Of a DNA stretch of 14,157 nucleotides, positions 6,615 through 13,099 are shown piece after piece. The translations under genes were made by a program, and so were the position numbers. A model generated the notes under the pieces. The model made no database searches. It was not told the origin of the DNA and saw only the letters and a list, made by a program, of their open reading frames with translations. Location: contig JASGGE010000105.1 in assembly GCA_047605205.1 (NCBI GenBank), forward strand, positions 1 through 14,157, given 5' to 3'. The DNA comes from Siphonobacter sp047605205 (lineage in GTDB: Bacteria > Bacteroidota > Bacteroidia > Cytophagales > Spirosomataceae). Position 1 is the first letter of the stretch, and each line of letters starts with the position of its first letter.

Positions 6615-9600
6615 TTATTTTGAAATAGCGGCTAGTTTAGTACGGGCCTGCTCCACAATTGATTTGTCCTCTGCTCCTTCAATAATGGTATTAAGAAGGG
6701 CTTTAGCCTGGTTCACATCATTCAAACACACATAAACATCAGACAATAATAAAAAGCCCTGATCCAGCCATTTCTGATCGCTATACTGTTCCTTTAACTC
6801 ATTAATGATTTTATCACGTGATTCTTTACATTTCTTTTCTTTATAGAGAATAGCTGCAACGTTGTAAGTCGCCTCTGCCCCGTAACTATCTTTGGCCAGT
6901 TTAGCGGTTTTCTCGAATTCTTCAATTGCTTTTTTAGTTTCGCCTTTGGCCTGAGCGATTTTACCCGCATATAACTGGGCTTTATTCGCAGCTCCCGTGA
7001 CACTACCACTGTTTGCAATCACTTCACGAGAGAACACCGAAGCAGAATCCCATTTTGCCAGTTGATAATACGATTCCATCAGACCAATTTTAGCCGAAAT
7101 CTGTTCTTTGTTATTGGAAGACGTTGCAAGGATGGTGCGATAATTTCGGATGGCATTCCGATAGTTTTGTCCCTGAAACTCCAACTCAGCCGCACGCTGT
7201 GCTGATCGGCTTACGAATTGAGTTTTACGCTCAGCAATTACCTGATTGTAATAACGGAGGGCTTCTGTTGCATTTCCCGTGCGGTAATACGAATCAGCCA
7301 GGTAATATTTAGCTTCTGAAATGGATGCACTTCCCGGATATCGTTGCATGAAATCTAGCAGTGACTCAACCGCCTCTGCGTATTTTTCACTGAAATATAA
7401 GTTTTTAGCCGCTTCGTACTTGATTTTTTCCAATGATTCATCCGTTGGATTCTTCTGTTCATAGCCTTTTAGAATACCGGCAAACTCTTCCGGGCGGCCC
7501 ACGGCGGTTAATGCATCCTGTACGCCTAACAAAGCGGCCTCTGCACTTTTCGAGTCGGCATAGGTACTAAGAATGGTCTTGTAATCTGTAATAGCCAATT
7601 CATATTGTTTCAGGTTTGAATAGGCAATAGCCCTTTGCAGATACGCGGCCGGAACCATATCACTTTTTGCTTTTTCCTGAATTAAGCGGGTAAACTGACG
7701 AACGGCCACCTGATAGTTTTGCTGATTCAATTCGATAATTCCCAATTGATAAATCGCATCGTCTACATACCGGGAAGTAGGATACTGATTGATTAACTGG
7801 TTCATGGTCGTTTTAGCCTCAGCATACTTATTCGTGTAAATCAGTGATAATCCTTTGTTGTATAAAGCATTATCTTTCTCTCCCTTGCCATTGGTTACCA
7901 CCTGATCGTAAATCCGGGTAGCTTCATCATAGCGTTTAGCTACCAGATACGTATCCGCCAGACGGTTCATAGCATCCTCGTAATTTCTGCTACGATCGGG
8001 CAAGGTTTTAATCGCGTCAGTATACGCTTTAAACTGCGTTCCGGCTTTATCATAATCTTTTGTGTTATAATAAGCATAGCCTAGTCCGTACTGGCTACGA
8101 ATCCGGAAATCTGGCACAATTTTAGAATTATCACTGCTAGCAATAAGCTGATTATAGGCAGGAATTGCTTGATCATACTTTTGCTGTGCCGACAAAGCTT
8201 CCGCTTTCCAGAATCGGGCGGCTGGGATAATGTCCCGATTATCAGTATATTTCAGGGCCTTATCAAACGAAGAAATTGCTTTGTCCAGCTGTTCAGCATT
8301 GTATGCGTTTACGCCTAGGTTATAAGCTGCCTGCTGATACTGCTGACGTTGTTTTGCTGTCAGATTACGTTCTTTATCCAGATACTCAATAATTTGAGCA
8401 TAGTTGTTGGATAGTAATAACCCTTCGCCCCGTAATTCTTTACTCTCAGCTGTGTATTCGCTTTTAGGATATACTTTTATGAAATCGTCAAACTCTTTCA
8501 CAGCTTCCATACCGTTGCCTAAGTCAAGCTGAAGTTTAGCGTGATTATAGGCTGCATCTTCTTTCACTGATGCGTTATAATTCAGTGTCCGGGCAATATC
8601 CAGTGCTGACAGAGCTCCCTGCAAATTATCTGTATTCAGATAGCTGATTCCCAAATAATAAGCGGCATATTGAGCAATGGTGTCTTTTTGTGTTGTTAAC
8701 TGCTTTAAGTTGGCAATGGCTCCATTGTAATCACCCTGACGGTATTGAGAGTACCCATAACGATAGGCTGCAGCCACCGGAAGTTTCCCTCCCTTAAGTG
8801 AGGTATGATACTTATAATATTCCACTGCTTTGGCATAATTCCCTTTCTGAAAATAGACATCGGCTGTCAGAAGTGATAAATCATCCAATTTCTTCCCTGA
8901 TTTTGCTCCCTGACGAAGAATAGGTTCAGTATAGGCCAGTAGCTGGTCGTATTGACCTTGTTTGTAATATGAATGAGCAATCCACCCGGGGACTTCATTG
9001 CCAAATTGTCGGGAATCCTGAATCCGATGAAAATCACTTGAAGCTCCGGCATAATCTTCATTTTTGTAACGAATGACCCCGGCATAGTAACTCGAAGCAA
9101 CGGCATAGTCCGAAGAAGTATTCTTCACCTGATCAAAGGCTTTCAGGGCAGCTTCGTAGTTATTACTTTCATATTGAGCCATCCCTAACTTAAACTGGGC
9201 ATCAGTGCCAGAAGCTTTCTCCAGATACGGAATGGCCTTTGCATAATCCCCACTGTTGTAATAATAGGTACCCAAATCACCGTAAAGTTCTTTCGCTTTA
9301 GGATGCTCAGCATGATGATTTACAAACCTTTCGGCCAGTAATTCTGCATTTGAATCGTTCAGGTATAAAGCCGTCATGGCCAGATAATACTCTGCATTGA
9401 TGGCGTTAAAATCATCATGTTCCAGTAGGCCTTTACTGGCATTCAGATAACGTTGAAACTCCTGCCGGGCTGAAGCATAATTTTTTTGTTCGATATACTC
9501 CATCCCTGCCCGGTAATATCGATCGGGGGATGTGTAATTCAGTGTGTTCTGTGCATGTAGGCTGCTACAGAACAAAAACCCCAGAAAAAAAGCCCCCAGT

Positions 9601-9623
9601 GGGAACAAGCGGAAAGCTCGCAT
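6615..9623 (-). CDS. Secreted giant tetratricopeptide-repeat protein
   Basis: This 1002-residue protein begins with a signal peptide (FPLGAFFLGFLFCSSLHA, cleavage near residue 24). The cysteine before SSLHAQ is not in a proper lipobox, so a soluble periplasmic protein is likelier than a lipoprotein. Almost everything from about residue 30 to the end is TPR and TPR-like helical hairpins, recognisable by recurring patterns such as YYNSGDYAKAIPYLEKA, NKGLSLIYTNKYAEAKTTM and YYRTGNATEALRYYNQV; there is room for up to about 28 repeats of 34 residues. The later repeats recall the BamD and CpoB/YbgF type found in envelope assembly proteins. TPR solenoids are scaffolds for protein partners and show no catalytic residues. 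The obvious candidate partner is the barrel encoded 44 bases downstream. The gene is first in its operon; its upstream region contains half of a 10-bp inverted repeat 24 bases before the ATG. Function is unknown. Confidence 0.88.
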   Translation of the reverse strand: MRAFRLFPLGAFFLGFLFCSSLHAQNTLNYTSPDRYYRAGMEYIEQKNYASARQEFQRYLNASKGLLEHDDFNAINAEYYLAMTALYLNDSNAELLAERFVNHHAEHPKAKELYGDLGTYYYNSGDYAKAIPYLEKASGTDAQFKLGMAQYESNNYEAALKAFDQVKNTSSDYAVASSYYAGVIRYKNEDYAGASSDFHRIQDSRQFGNEVPGWIAHSYYKQGQYDQLLAYTEPILRQGAKSGKKLDDLSLLTADVYFQKGNYAKAVEYYKYHTSLKGGKLPVAAAYRYGYSQYRQGDYNGAIANLKQLTTQKDTIAQYAAYYLGISYLNTDNLQGALSALDIARTLNYNASVKEDAAYNHAKLQLDLGNGMEAVKEFDDFIKVYPKSEYTAESKELRGEGLLLSNNYAQIIEYLDKERNLTAKQRQQYQQAAYNLGVNAYNAEQLDKAISSFDKALKYTDNRDIIPAARFWKAEALSAQQKYDQAIPAYNQLIASSDNSKIVPDFRIRSQYGLGYAYYNTKDYDKAGTQFKAYTDAIKTLPDRSRNYEDAMNRLADTYLVAKRYDEATRIYDQVVTNGKGEKDNALYNKGLSLIYTNKYAEAKTTMNQLINQYPTSRYVDDAIYQLGIIELNQQNYQVAVRQFTRLIQEKAKSDMVPAAYLQRAIAYSNLKQYELAITDYKTILSTYADSKSAEAALLGVQDALTAVGRPEEFAGILKGYEQKNPTDESLEKIKYEAAKNLYFSEKYAEAVESLLDFMQRYPGSASISEAKYYLADSYYRTGNATEALRYYNQVIAERKTQFVSRSAQRAAELEFQGQNYRNAIRNYRTILATSSNNKEQISAKIGLMESYYQLAKWDSASVFSREVIANSGSVTGAANKAQLYAGKIAQAKGETKKAIEEFEKTAKLAKDSYGAEATYNVAAILYKEKKCKESRDKIINELKEQYSDQKWLDQGFLLLSDVYVCLNDVNQAKALLNTIIEGAEDKSIVEQARTKLAAISK

Positions 9624-9817
9624 AATAAAATAGTGGTTTAAAATATCTGGCTGGTTTCAATTCAAATAACTGTACATCTGTAACTTATACCTCCAAAAGG
9701 ACATTAACCAGCCAGTAATGAAACAGAATAGGCGTAAAAAAAGCATCTTTGTCTGTGCAGGACATAGCAACATTGGACTAACTTCACGCTTCTAACGCAA
9801 AGAAAAAACAAAACTGT
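9624..9817. other. Divergent intergenic region between TPR and M61 genes
   Basis: These 194 bases must hold the promoters of the minus-strand TPR/barrel operon and the plus-strand M61 gene. I looked for TTTG-N19-TAnnTTTG on both strands. The nearest candidate for the TPR gene is GTTATTTG (minus strand, 9670-9663) with TTTG at 9697-9694, but the spacer is 23 bases; no convincing pair was found for the M61 gene. The notable structure is the inverted repeat given separately. Confidence 0.6.
9647..9715. repeat. 10-bp inverted repeat upstream of the TPR operon
   Basis: CTGGCTGGTT (9647-9656) and its exact reverse complement AACCAGCCAG (9706-9715) are separated by 49 bases. Each arm itself contains the direct repeat CTGGCTGG. 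It could bind a regulator at two sites 59 bp apart centre to centre, or fold into a long-range stem in the TPR leader if that transcript begins upstream of 9715. No T run follows either arm, so it is not an intrinsic terminator. Confidence 0.7.
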
Positions 9818-11635
9818 ATGATTCGACGTATGGGTGTTTCCGTTTTTGTGCTGTATTTATTCTCTGCGTTCATTTTTGTGCCCTTTGTGATGAGTCAAAC
9901 TCGCCTTCAATATACGCTTTCCATGCCCGATCCCTCTACTCATTATTTTGAAGTGGAGCTTTCTTTTACCAATCTTCCTCCTCGCGGTTCTATTGATTTA
10001 AAAATGCCCGTCTGGACACCCGGTTCGTATTTAGTTCGGGAATATGCCAGGCACGTTGATCGCTTTGAAGCCTCTGTAAATGGTAAACGGGCGGATGCCG
10101 CAAAGGTTCGAAAAAATGTATGGCGTATCAAAACCGAAAATAATTCAGAGTTGACAGTCCATTACCGATTGTATGCCTATGAACATACGGTAAGAACCAA
10201 TTTTCTCGATGATCTCCATGGCTTTGCAAACGGGGCCGCTACTTTCATGTACGTGGATGAACTGAAGCATCTTCCGATTGAACTGACTGTTCAACCTTAT
10301 TCCGATTGGAAAACCGTTTCTGTAGCTCTCCCTGGTTATCAGAAAAAGCCATATACCTATTTGGCTGAGGATTTTGATACCCTGGTTGATTCCCCCATTG
10401 AAATTGGTAATCATCAGGAATTACATTTTGAAGCCGCAGGTATTGCACACCGGATTGCCATGGTAGGTGACTATACTCCATTCGAACTTGAAAAGTTAAT
10501 AAGTGATTACCGGCGGGTTTGTGAAGCGGCCTTAAGCGTGGTCGGCGAACATCCTTGTACTGATTATTTATTTATTGTTCACCATATACCAGAAGGTCGT
10601 GGTGGCCTGGAACATAAAAATTCAACGGCCCTTATTACTCCTCAGCATACCTATGCCTCAGCAAATGCATATGCCGATTTTATGGGTTTGGTAAGTCATG
10701 AGTATTTTCATCTCTGGAATGTCAAACGGATTCGTCCTCTTGAATTGGGTCCCTTTGACTACGAGAACGAAAACTATACGCATTTACTATGGATGGCTGA
10801 AGGTTTCACCAGCATGTACGACAATCATATTCTTCGTCGGGCGGGCCTTCGCTCTGAAACGGAATACCTTGCAGATGTAGCCGCCGACTTTACCTATGTT
10901 TCAAATACTCCCGGCTGTCAGGAACAATCCCTGACTGAAGCGAGTTGGGATGCGTGGATTAAATATTATCGCCCGAATGAAAATTCTTCTAATACACAAA
11001 CTTCGTATTACGTGAAGGGGGCGGCTGTTACTACCCTGTTAAACCTTGAAATTCTTCATGCTACCCAGGGAGAAAAATCACTTGATGAGGTGATGAAGTA
11101 TTTGTGGAAAGAGTATTATCAGGATAAGAAACGGGGTTTTACTGAGCTGGAAATCCAGCAGGCCGTAGAACGGATTGCGAGAAAACCATTAGATGGGTTT
11201 TTCAAAAATTATATCTGGGGTACAACGGCTCTCGATGTTAACGCCTACCTGGCTTATGTAGGATGCCAGTTGGTAGATAAAGCCGCTGGAAATCAGCAAC
11301 CGTTTCTGGGAGCCGCTTTTTCCCCTCAAAATAAAGTTACGGTTGTTCGCACTGGTTCTCCCGCTCATCGGGCTGGATTAGATCCAGGAGATCAGGTCAT
11401 TGCACTGAATGGGCAACCTGCTACTGATGTACTAGCCACAATCAATACAACCTGTGTACCAGATCAACGAATCACACTTGATATACTACGCGGAACCAGT
11501 AAGCGAACTATTAGCTTAACCTTAACATATAATCCACTAAAGAATTGGCATATTGTTCGTCTTGCTGAGGTTAGTGTTCAACAAGAAGAGTTATATCGAC
11601 GCTGGTTATGGGTACCTATTCAGCAATCCGGTTAA
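9818..11635 (+). CDS. Secreted M61-family metallopeptidase with PDZ domain
   Basis: The 605-residue protein begins with a hydrophobic signal sequence (VLYLFSAFIFVPFVMSQ, residues 11-27) and is probably periplasmic or exported. The N-terminal beta domain (about 30-205) is typical of the glycyl-aminopeptidase family M61. The catalytic part contains GRGGLEHKNST (260-270), the zinc site HEYFH (His294, Glu295, His298) and the third zinc ligand Glu328 in WMAEGFTSMYDN, so the active site looks intact. A PDZ domain follows at about 494-570, with the ligand-groove segment FLGAAF and the typical SPAHRAGLDPGDQVIALNG. M61 enzymes release N-terminal residues, preferring Gly or Ala, from peptides; the substrate here is unknown. 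An in-frame ATG at 9830 would shorten the protein by four residues and give an equally good signal peptide. It is divergent from the TPR operon and convergent with the small gene at 11681, so it is probably monocistronic. Confidence 0.93.
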   Translation: MIRRMGVSVFVLYLFSAFIFVPFVMSQTRLQYTLSMPDPSTHYFEVELSFTNLPPRGSIDLKMPVWTPGSYLVREYARHVDRFEASVNGKRADAAKVRKNVWRIKTENNSELTVHYRLYAYEHTVRTNFLDDLHGFANGAATFMYVDELKHLPIELTVQPYSDWKTVSVALPGYQKKPYTYLAEDFDTLVDSPIEIGNHQELHFEAAGIAHRIAMVGDYTPFELEKLISDYRRVCEAALSVVGEHPCTDYLFIVHHIPEGRGGLEHKNSTALITPQHTYASANAYADFMGLVSHEYFHLWNVKRIRPLELGPFDYENENYTHLLWMAEGFTSMYDNHILRRAGLRSETEYLADVAADFTYVSNTPGCQEQSLTEASWDAWIKYYRPNENSSNTQTSYYVKGAAVTTLLNLEILHATQGEKSLDEVMKYLWKEYYQDKKRGFTELEIQQAVERIARKPLDGFFKNYIWGTTALDVNAYLAYVGCQLVDKAAGNQQPFLGAAFSPQNKVTVVRTGSPAHRAGLDPGDQVIALNGQPATDVLATINTTCVPDQRITLDILRGTSKRTISLTLTYNPLKNWHIVRLAEVSVQQEELYRRWLWVPIQQSG

Positions 11636-11641
11636 AATAAA

Positions 11642-11682
11642 GATTTAGTAATAATTAGTATTTTGCTAATTATTACTAAATC
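11642..11682. terminator. 17-bp perfect hairpin between convergent genes
   Basis: GATTTAGTAATAATTAG (11642-11658) pairs perfectly with 11666-11682 around the 7-base loop TATTTTG. It begins 6 bases after the M61 stop codon and runs through the first two bases of the small gene's stop codon (11681-11683). On the minus strand it is followed by TTTATTTTAA, a fair T tract; on the plus strand it is followed by a poorer T-rich stretch. The stem is AT-rich. It probably serves as a terminator for both genes, better for the minus strand. Confidence 0.7.
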
Positions 11683-11926
11683 AATCCTCTATTTCTTCCA
11701 AGGCTTCTTCCCAATCTTTGGCCATTGCTTCGAAACGCTTTATCGCCTTGTCAATGAACGTGCCAGTCAGCATTTCCTTTAAATCTTCTTCGCTTGAAAT
11801 ATCGTATTCACTGATTTTATAAGTTTGCTCATAAGCACCCGCCTCGATTTTAATAATGTATTTACCGTTCCAGGCAAACAGCGTAATTTTACACGATGGA
11901 TGCGGCACTTCGCCAATTACTCTCAT
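11681..11926 (-). CDS. Small conserved-looking protein of unknown function
   Basis: From the ATG at 11926 this gene encodes 81 residues with no signal peptide or membrane segment. The first half alternates short beta strands (MRVIGEVPHPSCKITLFAW, then KYIIKIEAG), and the second half is an acidic helical region (EEDLKEMLTGTF, then IKRFEAMAKDWEEALEEIED). I do not recognise a named domain, but the sequence resembles a short hypothetical protein I recall in Cytophagales genomes. The frame extends to a TTG at 11932, adding two residues, which is less likely than the ATG. Its stop codon overlaps the 17-bp hairpin shared with the M61 gene. Its start is 5 bp from that of the divergent lipoprotein gene, so its promoter must lie inside that gene. 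Balanced coding character and length argue that it is real rather than a chance frame. Confidence 0.75.
   Translation of the reverse strand: MRVIGEVPHPSCKITLFAWNGKYIIKIEAGAYEQTYKISEYDISSEEDLKEMLTGTFIDKAIKRFEAMAKDWEEALEEIED
11861..11891 (+). promoter_or_regulatory. Weak candidate promoter for the TPR lipoprotein gene
   Basis: TTTA (11861-11864), then 19 bases, then TAATTTTA (11884-11891) has the right spacing for a Bacteroidota promoter, with the last G replaced by A in both boxes. It lies inside the antisense small gene and would initiate near 11898, leaving about 34 bases before the ATG at 11932. In such AT-rich DNA a chance match is quite possible. Confidence 0.3.
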
Positions 11927-11931
11927 ATTCA

Positions 11932-12975
11932 ATGGTATTTAAAAAAGTTCTTCTTGCGAAGATGCACGTTCTCTTCGCAATTATCCTACTAATTTCCTGT
12001 GGAAAGCAAAGTGAACAGGAAGCTTATCAGTTTTTTATCCGTGGAAATGAGCAATTATTATTTCAGAACTATTCACAAGCTATATATTTTTACAGTGAAG
12101 CCATCAAGAAAAAACCCGAATTTCCAGAAGCCTTAACGAACCGAGGGTTAGCCTATATAGAAGAAGGTAAAACAGATAAAGCCCTTGAAGATTTAGATAA
12201 GTCGCTGCAAATCAATAATAAACTAGGAAGCACATATCAGGTTCGAGGGCAGTTGTATACCGCCCTGAATGATTTTAACAAGGCTCGTACGGATTTGGAA
12301 CAAGCCGTTAAAATCGTTCCTGATTCTTCCACGGCCTGGGCTTTGTTAGGGAATGCACAGTATATGACTGGTCAGGAAGATCTTTCCTTTCATTCATTTA
12401 CCAAAGCTCAAGAGCTTAAGCCTGGTAACTATCTTACTTATGCATTAAGAGGCTGGGTATATGTACTTCAGAAAAAATATGAACTCGCCCGGAAAGATTT
12501 CGAGCAATCTCTTGCCCAGCGTCCCGGTGAAGCGAGCACTATTAATAACCTGTCAATGGTCTTAACACAACTTGGCCACCCTGATTTAGGCCTGGAAAAA
12601 GCCAATGATGCGGTGAAACGAACCCACGGTAAATTATTGGCTTATGCGGTTAATAACAGAGCATATGCACTGCTGGGTTTAAATCGATTACCGGAAGCTA
12701 TAGAAGAAATTGAACGTTCCTTACGATTGGATGACCAAAATGCCTGGGCATACCGAAACCGTGCCATCTATTATTTAAAAACTCAGCAAGCGAATAAAGC
12801 TCTTGAAGATTTACAACATGCTGAACAATTAGATGCATCAGTAGAAGACTTATATTTTCAATTGGGTAATGCCTACAAAGCTCTTGGAAAAGATCCACAA
12901 AGTTGTGTAGCCTGGAAAAAGGGAGCCTCCTTAGGAGAGGCACATGCTAAAGTTGCTGCCCTGGGTTGCCCATAA
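11932..12975 (+). CDS. TPR-repeat lipoprotein
   Basis: From the ATG at 11932 the protein has 347 residues and a type II signal peptide: two lysines at 4-5, a hydrophobic run (VLFAIILL) and the lipobox LISC with Cys23 as the lipidation site. It is therefore predicted to be membrane anchored on the periplasmic side. Residues from about 28 to the end form roughly nine TPR units, for example EALTNRGLAYIEEGKTDKAL, GSTYQVRGQLYTALNDFNKA and WAYRNRAIYYLKTQQANKAL. TPRs bind proteins; no enzyme motif is present, and partners are unknown. It is a single-copy gene divergent from the small gene at 11681, with start codons only 5 bp apart. An ATG at 11896 would overlap that gene and put twelve odd residues before the signal peptide; an ATG at 11962 would lose the positively charged n-region. 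It converges on menD, with a large inverted repeat between them. Confidence 0.88.
   Translation: MVFKKVLLAKMHVLFAIILLISCGKQSEQEAYQFFIRGNEQLLFQNYSQAIYFYSEAIKKKPEFPEALTNRGLAYIEEGKTDKALEDLDKSLQINNKLGSTYQVRGQLYTALNDFNKARTDLEQAVKIVPDSSTAWALLGNAQYMTGQEDLSFHSFTKAQELKPGNYLTYALRGWVYVLQKKYELARKDFEQSLAQRPGEASTINNLSMVLTQLGHPDLGLEKANDAVKRTHGKLLAYAVNNRAYALLGLNRLPEAIEEIERSLRLDDQNAWAYRNRAIYYLKTQQANKALEDLQHAEQLDASVEDLYFQLGNAYKALGKDPQSCVAWKKGASLGEAHAKVAALGCP
11954..11980. repeat. 8-bp inverted repeat just inside the lipoprotein gene
   Basis: TTGCGAAG (11954-11961) and CTTCGCAA (11973-11980) are exact reverse complements with an 11-base spacer. The element lies in the signal-peptide codons of the lipoprotein gene and 28-54 bases upstream of the divergent small gene's ATG, where an operator for that gene could be placed. 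It may also be a chance feature of coding sequence. Confidence 0.5.
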
Positions 12976-12992
12976 ATAGCACAGAAAGCCAT

Positions 12993-13050
12993 CTGAGAAT
13001 TTGTTGTATTGATCAAGGTATCAACTTTTAAGTTTCTATCAAATTCTCAG
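12993..13050. repeat. 11-bp inverted repeat between convergent lipoprotein and menD genes
   Basis: CTGAGAATTTG (12993-13003) is the exact reverse complement of CAAATTCTCAG (13040-13050). The 36 bases between hold further short symmetry: TTGATCAA (13009-13016), TTGAT/ATCAA, and AACTT-tt-AAGTT (13023-13034). No T run follows either outer arm, so it is a poor match for an intrinsic terminator although it is placed where one is expected. It begins 17 bases after the lipoprotein stop codon and ends 49 bases before the menD stop codon. Confidence 0.75.
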
Positions 13051-13099
13051 ACGCTCAAAACAAATCAAGAAAATCTGTAATATATTCATTTTCAGATAA

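Noticed and set aside
9551..9623. Lipoprotein signal on the giant TPR protein
   Set aside because: The cysteine in FLFCSS is preceded by Phe rather than a small residue, so it does not make a lipobox; a normal signal peptidase I site near HA/Q fits better.
11896..11931. Earlier ATG for the TPR lipoprotein at 11896
   Set aside because: It overlaps the divergent small gene's start and adds twelve residues before the lysine-containing n-region; the ATG at 11932 yields a standard lipoprotein signal.
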